NCBI GenBank assembly: GCA_945875975.1
Contig: CAMCMD010000052.1
Coordinates: forward strand, 1-8,066
Direction: 5' to 3'
DNA length: 8,066 bases
Origin: Rickettsia typhi
Lineage (GTDB): Bacteria > Pseudomonadota > Alphaproteobacteria > Rickettsiales > Rickettsiaceae
The first letter of the stretch is position 1; each line of letters begins with the position of its first letter. The notes beneath the pieces were generated by a model that had not been told where the DNA came from, ran no database searches, and was given only the letters and a program-made list of their open reading frames with translations. The position numbers and the translations under genes are program-made. Of this stretch, positions 1 through 4,989 are shown in pieces.

Positions 1-1191
1 ATCGCAGGGAGCAGCGTGTGGCAGTGGAGAAATAGCGTCTATATTACCGTTACAATTAATAACACCACTACAATCATCATCATTATCATCGACAATTATT
101 GATTTTAATAATGAGGATTGCTCTAGATTCAAATTAAATTTAATACCTCCTAGTATTAAACAATCTTCAATTAATTTTGGATCAAGAGTATTTTCAATTG
201 TAGCTACTTCAGCTTTTATATCCTTTACTTTTAAGTTAGAACGATTTTTTACTTTTTCTAACTCTGAAATACATTCATCTGGTAGTGATAGAGTTATCTT
301 CCATAAAGACTGATCTTGCCTTTCTTGCACCCTACAATCGGCATTATCACTATACCGTTTTCTAACGTAAATATTTTGTGTCTTAATAAAACCAAGCTCC
401 TCTAAAGCTCTAATAGATTTAGATAGATGCTTGGTATTACAAGAATTCATGTCGGCAAGCTCTCGGTATGAAGAGATAAAAGAAAAACTAGAATCCTCGC
501 TATAACTATATTTACCTACATTAAAATCTTCTCGGCCTTGAAGCATATAGTTTTTATAACATCTAGTATAAAAACCCAGCCACATAATTTTTTGCTTAGG
601 ATTTGTATATTTATTAGAACTAATAATCTTGAGGAGATTGTAATTAAGTTTAATAAATAGCTTGGTTTTATCTAAATAAGACCTTTTGCACTCAACGAAC
701 CGATTATAAGGCGCATGATCCCCCACCCTATCCAAAAACTTTTCATTTAACTGATTGAATACCGAGATAGGTAAAGTTGGGGTAATAAGATTTCTGTTAT
801 TTCTACCTATTTCATCAAAATCCTTATTGATAATAAAATAACCTTTCTTTACTAAACTTCGCTGCATAGTAAAAACTAAAGACCTAGAACATCCAAGATA
901 CTCAGCCCAGTCCTCGCTCGGCAAAGCGCAAAATCTACCGTAACCCTTGTTTTTACTGATTAGAGATAAGCTATCGGCTAGTAAGTAATAGAGTTTCTCA
1001 CAATTTGTAAGGTTAGTAGTCGTCAGGACGTGTTCAAGCACGCAGCCTGTGATTGGAGTATATGATTTGGTCTCTGTAATGGAATGGAATGTAGTGAGGT
1101 TAAGATTATTATAATCGTTAAAGTTGAAAGATAAGTAATTATCTACAGTACATGGTTGAGAATCACTCTCAAATAGTGATAAATTTTGCAT
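1..1191 (-). CDS. Probable plasmid replication initiator, 3' end cut by window
   Basis: This frame is open for 397 codons from an ATG at 1191-1189 to the left edge, so the C-terminus is missing. The start is supported by AGGGG six bases upstream. Two segments read like winged helix-turn-helix units. The first is about residues 84-137 (LPSEDWAEYLGCSRSLV, then a basic wing-like stretch); the second is about 235-280 (SYRELADMNSCNTKHLSKSI, then ALEELGFIK). Between them is a basic, aromatic-rich region (residues 160-215), and the visible end is acidic (VDDNDDD near 367-373). Two winged helices in one protein is the architecture of many theta-plasmid initiators, which bind iterons and open the origin. 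Position beside parA and a tandem-HTH regulator supports this. From memory it also resembles the DnaA-like proteins of Rickettsia plasmids; I cannot verify that. No ATPase motif is visible. A two-domain transcription regulator is the main alternative. Confidence 0.68.
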   Translation of the reverse strand, partial: MQNLSLFESDSQPCTVDNYLSFNFNDYNNLNLTTFHSITETKSYTPITGCVLEHVLTTTNLTNCEKLYYLLADSLSLISKNKGYGRFCALPSEDWAEYLGCSRSLVFTMQRSLVKKGYFIINKDFDEIGRNNRNLITPTLPISVFNQLNEKFLDRVGDHAPYNRFVECKRSYLDKTKLFIKLNYNLLKIISSNKYTNPKQKIMWLGFYTRCYKNYMLQGREDFNVGKYSYSEDSSFSFISSYRELADMNSCNTKHLSKSIRALEELGFIKTQNIYVRKRYSDNADCRVQERQDQSLWKITLSLPDECISELEKVKNRSNLKVKDIKAEVATIENTLDPKLIEDCLILGGIKFNLNLEQSSLLKSIIVDDNDDDCSGVINCNGNIDAISPLPHAAPCD

Positions 1192-1229
1192 TTTTTGCCC
1201 CTGTCATGGAGCTAAAAAACAAAGAATAC

Positions 1230-1258
1230 TTGACTTTCTATATATAATAGCCTACTAT
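1230..1258 (+). promoter_or_regulatory. Candidate promoter of antisense leader RNA
   Basis: TTGACT at 1230-1235 is followed after 17 bases by TACTAT at 1253-1258; a TATAAT at 1256-1261 lies three bases further. It points right, away from the initiator gene and into its leader, and the first downstream signal is the terminator at 1330-1366. In such AT-rich DNA, -10-like hexamers are common, so the -35 and the correct spacing carry most of the weight. Confidence 0.4.
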
Positions 1259-1264
1259 AATCGC

Positions 1265-1366
1265 ATAAGAAGTATCCCGCTAAAGATTATCTTATACTAT
1301 TAATAAAAAAAACTATTGTTTTTTATATAGGTGTTAAGTTCCTTTGTGTTCTTAGCGCCTTTTTTT
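1265..1366 (+). ncRNA. Candidate ~100-nt antisense RNA opposite the initiator leader
   Basis: This is the transcript predicted between the rightward promoter (1230-1258) and the intrinsic terminator (1330-1366). No meaningful open frame lies inside it. It contains a short odd palindrome around 1284-1294 (AAGATTATCTT) and an A/T inverted repeat at 1305-1324 before the terminator stem. It sits opposite the untranslated leader of the minus-strand initiator gene. If that gene is transcribed from upstream of about 1366, the two RNAs would be complementary. Countertranscribed RNAs in initiator leaders are a known plasmid copy-number device, but assigning that role here is inference. Confidence 0.33.
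1330..1366 (+). terminator. Rho-independent terminator
   Basis: GGTGTTAAG (1330-1338) pairs with CTTAGCGCC (1351-1359), giving a nine-pair stem with two G-U pairs and a 12-base loop. Seven T residues follow at 1360-1366. Orientation is clearly plus, because on the other strand the stem is followed by TATATAAAA and not by a T run. No plus-strand gene ends here, which is the reason to suspect a small RNA. Confidence 0.7.
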
Positions 1367-1389
1367 ATGTTTTAATGTATAAGTTAATC

Positions 1390-1418
1390 AAACTAGCTAA
1401 TCTAATATATATTGTCAA
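1390..1418 (-). promoter_or_regulatory. Possible initiator-gene promoter
   Basis: On the minus strand a perfect TTGACA (1418-1413) lies just after the stop of the tandem-HTH gene. The hexamer 17 bases on is TAGTTT (1395-1390), which matches the -10 consensus at only three of six positions. A transcript from here would have a leader of nearly 200 bases before the initiator ATG at 1191, running antisense to the predicted small RNA. Confidence 0.3.
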
Positions 1419-1427
1419 TAAATATAA

Positions 1428-1910
1428 TCATTCATCTATACGAACGGTAAAATCATCTGGAAAACTTAGCGAGTTTTTAATAAAAAATTGTTTTAATATA
1501 TTGGTATCTATAAAATCACTTTTTACATAATCTAGTATAGAACCTTGTTCTAAATTAGACAAAGTAGCTATGCTAAATGTAGTTAATTTGCTAAATTCCA
1601 CTAAGCTTAAGCTGAGAGCTGCTCTAGAAGCTCTCAGTTGGAACACAGTCAATTTTCTTTTTATTGGAATTTTTAGCAGGCTCTCTGGTTCTAATGATAT
1701 AGAAAAATTATCTAAAAATAAAATATCATTGTTTTTAAAAAAAAGTTCTAAAGCTAAGAGTGTATTTGTATGGCATTTTAAATACTCAGTATTTGGTGTT
1801 TTTTCTAATTTACCAATAGTGAATCTATTGAGATCTACTAATTTAGATAACTCAGTAACTCTTATTTTTAAAACACCTATCGCAGCTTTTAGCTGAAATC
1901 CAGTTAGCAT
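1428..1910 (-). CDS. Tandem-duplicated HTH (XRE-like) regulator
   Basis: This 160-aa protein consists of two copies of the same ~72-residue unit, residues 2-73 and 87-158. They align without gaps at about 32% identity by my count. Shared positions include the opening LT-FQL, E-SKL, the T-x4-LE of the recognition-helix end, FF near the middle and D-F near the end. Each copy begins like an XRE/Cro-type HTH (FQLKAAIGVLKIRVTELSKL in the first), which usually binds operator DNA as a dimer. The linker 74-86 is proline- and lysine-containing. The start ATG at 1910 has AGGA about nine bases upstream. The gene is divergent from parA and upstream of the initiator in the same direction, so a role in controlling either is plausible. 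The second HTH has drifted further from the consensus than the first. The plus-strand open frame inside it is a shadow. Confidence 0.72.
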   Translation of the reverse strand: MLTGFQLKAAIGVLKIRVTELSKLVDLNRFTIGKLEKTPNTEYLKCHTNTLLALELFFKNNDILFLDNFSISLEPESLLKIPIKRKLTVFQLRASRAALSLSLVEFSKLTTFSIATLSNLEQGSILDYVKSDFIDTNILKQFFIKNSLSFPDDFTVRIDE

Positions 1911-1939
1911 TATTTATTCCTAGATATTATAAGCTCCAT

Positions 1940-1968
1940 ATAATTACATTGATTAAAGGTAATGTCAA
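1940..1968 (-). promoter_or_regulatory. Candidate promoter of tandem-HTH gene
   Basis: On the minus strand TTGACA (1968-1963) is followed after 17 bases by AATTAT (1945-1940), with the start codon 30 bases further. The consensus -35 overlaps one of the AAAGGTAAT repeats, so a protein bound to those repeats would be expected to repress this gene. Confidence 0.4.
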
Positions 1969-1984
1969 ACCAAGAAAAGGTAAT
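1955..1984 (+). repeat. Two AAAGGTAAT direct repeats, 21 bp apart
   Basis: AAAGGTAAT occurs at 1955-1963 and again at 1976-1984. The 21-bp period is two helical turns, which places both copies on one face of the DNA. A shortened copy, GGTAAT, is at 2017-2022 inside the par operator. The repeats bracket the -35 of the minus-strand promoter. Likely binders are the tandem-HTH protein or the ribbon-helix-helix protein; which one is unknown. Confidence 0.35.
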
Positions 1985-2001
1985 TATTATTATTCATAAA
2001 A

Positions 2002-2049
2002 TATTACTGTTCATATGGTAATAATTATAATACAATATGAACAGTAATA
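2002..2049 (+). promoter_or_regulatory. par operon promoter inside a 15-bp perfect inverted repeat
   Basis: TATTACTGTTCATAT (2002-2016) is the exact reverse complement of ATATGAACAGTAATA (2035-2049). The 18-base spacer holds TATAAT at 2026-2031. The left arm therefore covers the -35 zone (a poor TTACTG at 2004-2009) and the right arm covers the expected transcription start. This is the geometry of a repressor operator. In ParF/ParG-type operons the small partner protein represses its own promoter, so the 121-aa gene product is the first candidate to bind here. The same site could also serve as the partition centromere. An ATG at 2037 lies inside the right arm and is unlikely to be the parA start. 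Confidence 0.65.
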
Positions 2050-2081
2050 CAGTATTAAATATAATTTTGGAGATAAATAAA

Positions 2082-2744
2082 ATGGGAGCAAAAATAATAT
2101 GCGTATGTAATCAAAAAGGTGGGAGTGGGAAAACTACAATAGCAATGCATCTTGCTGGAGCTTTGTCGTTAAGAAGAATTAAAGTGTTAGTAGTAGATGG
2201 AGATGATCAAGGTTCTGCGGTTGAGTGGGCGGCATTAGCTCCAGAAGGTATACCTTTCCCGTCTAAAGTTTGTAGTTTAGCAAAGGCAGGACGAAAAATA
2301 CACCAAGAAATAAAAAAATTTTTTGACGATTTTGATTATATAATTGTTGATTGTCCTCCTGCGGCCGACTCTCCAGTTGCAAAAAGCTCTTTATTAGTTG
2401 CAGACTTAGCATTAGTACCTTTTATACCTGGTGCTTTAGACATGTTAGCAGCAGTTTTAATTAGAGATACCATAGAAGATGTAAAAATATTAAATCCAAC
2501 TTTAATAAGTAGGCTAGTTATTAATAGAATTGAACCACAAACTACTCTTACACAAACGGTATTAGAATTAATTCCTAATTTTAATATGGATGTATTGAAC
2601 TCTAAAATACACAAGAGAACTGCGTATGGGGAAGCTGTGCTTTCTGGTACTATTGTACATAATTTAAAGAAAAAAGCTAAAGAAGCAGTTCAAGAAATCG
2701 AGAATTTTACTGATGAAATAATTACCATAATGAATTCAAAATAG
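2082..2744 (+). CDS. parA: ParA/ParF-type partition ATPase
   Basis: This 220-aa P-loop ATPase segregates plasmid copies by ATP-dependent, nucleoid-bound action together with a centromere-binding partner. Visible motifs are the deviant Walker A NQKGGSGKTT with its signature lysine (about residues 10-19), the switch segment VVDGDDQGS (about 38-46), the Walker B strand DYIIVDCPP (about 84-92), and the C-terminal helix characteristic of the family (RTAYGEAVLSG). There is no N-terminal HTH extension, so length and layout fit the short type Ib ParA (ParF) group; autorepression is then normally left to the partner. I chose ATG 2082 because GGAG lies nine bases upstream and the protein starts directly at the first strand. 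The in-frame ATG at 2037 would add 15 unconserved residues and lies in the operator. It is followed after 10 nt by the partner gene. Confidence 0.95.
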   Translation: MGAKIICVCNQKGGSGKTTIAMHLAGALSLRRIKVLVVDGDDQGSAVEWAALAPEGIPFPSKVCSLAKAGRKIHQEIKKFFDDFDYIIVDCPPAADSPVAKSSLLVADLALVPFIPGALDMLAAVLIRDTIEDVKILNPTLISRLVINRIEPQTTLTQTVLELIPNFNMDVLNSKIHKRTAYGEAVLSGTIVHNLKKKAKEAVQEIENFTDEIITIMNSK

Positions 2745-2754
2745 AGCAAAACAA

Positions 2755-3120
2755 ATGAATAAAGAAAAATTTTCTATTTTAAAACGAAAGATAACGCCTA
2801 AAGAAACAGTAGAACAAAACTCTAGTAATCAAGATAGATTTACAGTTGCTGATAATATTTTGATTCCAACAGAAAATGAAATAAAAAAATCTTTGGTTTT
2901 AAGAAAAACTTTCTCTATACCAGAAGATGAGATAATGAATTTTAAAAGAATAAAAAATCGCGCTTTAGATTACAGAGTGGTTATTTCAGACAGTGAGATA
3001 GTTAGATTAGGTTTGATTCTTGTCTCTAATCTTGAGGATAAAGAATTCCAAGAAAAAATTCTTAATATAAATAAACTTACAGCAGGTAGACCTAAATCTT
3101 TGTCTATTCGATTAATATAA
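2755..3120 (+). CDS. ParG-like ribbon-helix-helix partition partner
   Basis: This 121-aa, charged protein is encoded 10 nt after parA and surely cotranscribed with it. Residues 50-93 have the pattern of a ribbon-helix-helix domain: a strand RKTFSIP, a helix rich in K/R and E (57-72), then SDSEIVRLGLILVSNL as the second helix, close to the SKSE-VR-GL pattern common in such proteins. The N-terminal ~45 residues are polar and probably flexible. In ParF/ParG systems a flexible tail stimulates the ATPase, and the RHH dimer binds the centromere and represses the operon. I infer that role from position and fold pattern. The basic C-terminal tail (TAGRPKSLSIRLI) is longer than in ParG. The ribosome-binding site is weak (AGAG), which suggests translational coupling to parA. 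Confidence 0.75.
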   Translation: MNKEKFSILKRKITPKETVEQNSSNQDRFTVADNILIPTENEIKKSLVLRKTFSIPEDEIMNFKRIKNRALDYRVVISDSEIVRLGLILVSNLEDKEFQEKILNINKLTAGRPKSLSIRLI

Positions 3121-3121
3121 A

Positions 3122-3162
3122 TAAGGTATTAACGGTAATACCTTAATCTCGATACTTGAGAT
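3122..3162 (+). repeat. Two adjacent hairpins after the par operon
   Basis: TAAGGTATTA (3122-3131) pairs perfectly with TAATACCTTA (3136-3145) around a four-base ACGG loop, starting two bases after the partner gene stop. Immediately next, ATCTC (3146-3150) pairs with GAGAT (3158-3162), extendable by two pairs. No T run follows on the plus strand, so this is not a standard terminator. It may protect the 3' end of the mRNA or be a protein-binding site; the first hairpin contains GGTAAT (3134-3139), the motif seen upstream of parA. Confidence 0.5.
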
Positions 3163-3532
3163 GGTTTCTAATAAGATTATGAATCTGATTAATAGTCCAA
3201 CAAACTAGTAATTTTCGGCATGATATTACAGCGTATAAAAAATCAACAAGAAGCGAGTGAGGAACTATAAGACAAATACGTCGTTTTTTGATAATATACG
3301 GAAATAGCAAAATAAAGATTTTATGTGTGCTGCTAAGTTAGATGAGAAAATGAAAGATAAAATACAGACTTACGATATGAGGTTTATATAATTAACTCTT
3401 GGTAACTATATGTTTAATGTTTGTATTATAATAATTGTTTCGATATCACTTTTAAAGTAAACCAATTACTTGGTGGTATAGCTGTAATTATATACTAAAA
3501 TTTAGTTGCTTACATTAGCCATCAATACCAAT
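3163..3532. other. Region without a convincing gene
   Basis: Apart from the possible relic at 3220-3391 I see nothing supported here. The rest is very AT-rich. It holds a 16-codon hydrophobic frame at 3410-3460 and a small inverted repeat ACCAA/TTGGT around 3462-3475. No promoter-terminator pair, RNA gene or repeat array is evident. Confidence 0.5.
3220..3391 (+). pseudogene. Possible relic of an unrecognised helical protein
   Basis: A frame from ATG 3220 reads MILQRIKNQQEASEEL and stops. A one-base shift at about 3270 continues it as YKTNTSFFDNIRK, then an in-frame TAG, then QNKDFMCAAKLDEKMKDKI to a TAA at 3391. The composition (K, E, Q, no low-complexity drift) looks like decayed coding sequence rather than spacer, but I do not recognise the parent. 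Chance open frames of this size are common in AT-rich DNA, so the call is weak. Confidence 0.22.
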
Positions 3533-3754
3533 TTACATTTGTTTTTGATTATTTTGGTAGGTTAAATTTTTAGCATGAAGAGATTCATTACTTGGCAACG
3601 ATGATTTATAAATAGAAGAAAATATTAAAATATACAAAGACAGATATACTATCGTAGAAAGTTTTTTCAATATAACTTTCTTTTTATTGGCAAGATTAGT
3701 TTTATCAAAATACTTTCTCATTATTATTGATCGCAAGTTATTAACAAATATCAT
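3533..3754 (-). CDS. Small putative membrane or exported peptide
   Basis: This is a 73-codon frame. A basic N-terminal part (residues 12-31, many K and R) precedes one hydrophobic stretch of about 16 residues (TIVYLSLYILIFSSIY, 34-49) and a polar, asparagine- and glutamine-rich tail. That is the shape of a single-span inner-membrane peptide with its N-terminus in the cytoplasm, or of a signal peptide with a short mature part. The ATG at 3754 is supported by AGAGG five bases upstream; the internal ATG at 3721 has no ribosome-binding site. I recognise no family. It has no operon neighbour. It may be spurious; the good ribosome-binding site is the main argument for it. Confidence 0.35.
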   Translation of the reverse strand: MIFVNNLRSIIMRKYFDKTNLANKKKVILKKLSTIVYLSLYILIFSSIYKSSLPSNESLHAKNLTYQNNQKQM

Positions 3755-3759
3755 ATTAG

Positions 3760-3778
3760 CCTCTTGATCAACAAGAGG
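3760..3778 (-). promoter_or_regulatory. Hairpin sequestering the ribosome-binding site
   Basis: On the minus strand CCTCTTG (3778-3772) pairs perfectly with CAAGAGG (3766-3760) around a five-base loop. The second arm contains the AGAGG that would serve the ATG at 3754. In an mRNA the stem would hide the ribosome-binding site. As DNA it is also a palindromic operator candidate, with TTGATCAA at its core. Confidence 0.42.
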
Positions 3779-3961
3779 TATATAATAGAAAACATAGAAC
3801 AGGTTGTAAGGTATAATGTGAACTCAAGAGTTAAGTTGAGTAGGCGGTTAAAATAGGAGTTGTAAATATTTTTTAACATTTTTATACGTAAATCTATTGT
3901 GAGTAAAACAAACTTAGTAAGTTATTGTAACAATCAATAGTGAACAAATAATTAAGAAATC
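3779..3961. other. AT-rich spacer with short inverted repeats
   Basis: No gene is seen. Small dyads are present: ACTCAA/TTGAGT (3822-3827 and 3836-3841) and a palindromic ATTGTAACAAT near 3925. They could belong to the lost promoter of the relic that follows, or be chance in this base composition. Confidence 0.4.
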
Positions 3962-4115
3962 ATGGCAACATGCGGAAAAACATGGTGGGGAAAGAAGTGG
4001 CTTGAGACTTTTAACGGAATTGATTGTGATAATAAGTTGTACCACGCGGAAGAACCTATGCTAATACTGGAGAGAATATAATATAGAAATCAATGTAATC
4101 AAATTTCTTCGTTAA
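3962..4115 (+). pseudogene. Relic of a SWIM zinc-finger protein (N-terminal end)
   Basis: Starting at ATG 3962 the frame reads MATCGKTWWGKKWLETFNGI and reaches NKL. A second frame then takes over with PRGRTYANTGEN (from about 4041), and a third gives EYNIEINVIKFLR before a stop at 4115. Joined up, this is the characteristic opening of SWIM zinc-finger family proteins: TWWGK-WL, then a conserved ID, N-L, PRGR-YA-TG and an alternating strand region. Those proteins often sit next to SNF2-type helicases. Two frameshifts within 40 bases and the absence of the remaining several hundred residues, including the zinc-binding CxC/CxH part, make it non-functional. No helicase relic is visible next to it. 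The next bases (4116-4261) hold only short open stretches that I cannot assign. Confidence 0.6.
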
Positions 4116-4261
4116 TATATTTTTAAGGTTTAGTAAAATCATGCGCTAAGTTGGATTGCCCCAGATATTAGAGCATTAGTAAATATTAGTAGTTAAGTGG
4201 GGTTGGACTTTAGCTATTGCAATGAGATCTATGGTATTTAAAAACGACCTAACTTATCGTC

Positions 4262-4291
4262 TTGACATACATTCTTGAAATATTATATAAT
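4262..4291 (+). promoter_or_regulatory. Consensus sigma70 promoter
   Basis: TTGACA (4262-4267) and TATAAT (4286-4291) are both perfect, with an 18-base spacer. Transcription would start near 4298, giving a leader of about 25 bases before the ATG at 4323. It is the strongest promoter by eye in the window and argues that the next gene is live. Confidence 0.7.
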
Positions 4292-4322
4292 CTGACAATC
4301 GACAGCAAAAAGTTAAAGATAA

Positions 4323-4634
4323 ATGGAACAAACTGAATTTATTAAAACGATATTGAATATACTGTCGTCAATTTCTGACATTAGCACAGATACAAACAAG
4401 GAATATATTGGTTTGTACAAAGGTGAGATTATGTTTGGCAAGATAGTTGGACAAAAGATTTTCCTATTAAATCATGTCTATAAATTTATTGAAGTAGAGA
4501 ATACACTAATAACTAGACTACTTAAACCAAAAAGAGACACAGCTGATATAGATATGTTTTTACGTCAATCTACTAAGGCTTGGTGGTTAGCTTGCGGTGG
4601 AATGAGAAATACTTCAATTTTAAAACATTACTAA
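4323..4634 (+). CDS. TfoX N-terminal-like small protein
   Basis: This 103-aa protein starts at ATG 4323, 31 bases after a consensus promoter; the ribosome-binding site is weak. After an N-terminal helix (residues 1-22), the segment YIGLYKGEIMFGKIVGQKIFLL (about 28-49) has the two-strand pattern with MFG found near the start of TfoX/Sxy N-terminal domains. The end (DIDMFLRQSTKAWWLA, about 76-91) matches the closing helix of that domain. Length fits a stand-alone domain. TfoX-like proteins have been linked to competence regulation, but many stand-alone copies have no known role, and I do not assign one here. The similarity is from memory and modest. It ends shortly before a strong AGGAGG that leads into a broken short frame, so the two may once have formed an operon. 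Confidence 0.5.
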   Translation: MEQTEFIKTILNILSSISDISTDTNKEYIGLYKGEIMFGKIVGQKIFLLNHVYKFIEVENTLITRLLKPKRDTADIDMFLRQSTKAWWLACGGMRNTSILKHY

Positions 4635-4649
4635 AATAAGGAGGGTAGG

Positions 4650-4759
4650 GTGGCTTAAATATTAGGTTTTCGTACAAGGATCTCTTGAACAAGACTATTG
4701 ATCGATTAAACGTATTCCTAGAACAATTAGTAGAAAATTCTAATCTACATAAAGATTAG
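4650..4759 (+). pseudogene. Short frameshifted open frame behind a strong ribosome-binding site
   Basis: AGGAGG at 4639-4644 precedes GTG at 4650, but that frame stops after two codons (GTG GCT TAA). A shift of one base gives an open stretch to a TAG at 4757-4759 reading LNIRFSYKDLLNKTIDRLNV and ending LVENSNLHKD. It is amphipathic and proteinaceous. The simplest reading is a ~36-aa protein, or the 5' end of a longer one, broken by a single deletion right after its start. I recognise no family. It lies 16 bases after the TfoX-like gene. Confidence 0.3.
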
Positions 4760-4989
4760 CCATCAGCGTAGAACCGAATTTGATACAGCAAAGAGGTAAG
4801 GGAATGTCGTAAAGCTTGCCCAGCATTTGTATTATAATAGTCAAGTCATAAATGTACTTTCTTAGAATTGTTTATTTCCTAGGAAGTTTGCCTTTTCATA
4901 ATATTAATTATTCAAGAGATATTATTATTTACGATAGGCTTTTATCCTGACTCTAATCACTTAAAGAAAAATCTTTAAATTAAAAAGCC
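4760..4989. other. Spacer with nested inverted repeats
   Basis: No gene is supported. Near the right edge AGGCTTTT (4936-4943) is complementary to AAAAGCCT (4983-4990), and between them TTAAAGA (4961-4967) pairs with TCTTTAA (4972-4978) around four bases. This nested dyad abuts the stop of the 409-aa minus-strand gene and could help end its transcript, although no clean T run follows. A short frame around 4780-4845 (with SKEVRECRKACPAF) is too small to call. Confidence 0.4.

Noticed and set aside
1190..1430. Iterons for the initiator near its gene
   Set aside because: I found no set of three or more similar 15-22 bp direct repeats here; the origin may lie beyond the left edge.
1570..1896. 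Plus-strand 108-codon frame opposite the tandem-HTH gene
   Set aside because: It is antisense to a protein with clear internal repeat structure, and its sequence shows no family-like pattern; a shadow.
2037..2081. Upstream in-frame ATG of parA
   Set aside because: It lies within the right arm of the operator and near the expected transcription start, without a ribosome-binding site; ATG 2082 has GGAG and fits the family start.
2336..2614. Minus-strand 92-codon frame inside parA
   Set aside because: Antisense to conserved ParA motifs; no ribosome-binding site or recognisable pattern.
3410..3460. 16-codon hydrophobic peptide MFNVCIIIIVSISLLK as a possible type I toxin
   Set aside because: No ribosome-binding site, no antisense RNA signals, shorter than known toxins; such runs are common in AT-rich DNA.
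4116..4261. Short open stretch ending MRSMVFKNDLTYRLDIHS as a gene
   Set aside because: About 30 codons, no start signal upstream and no recognisable family; could be relic or chance.
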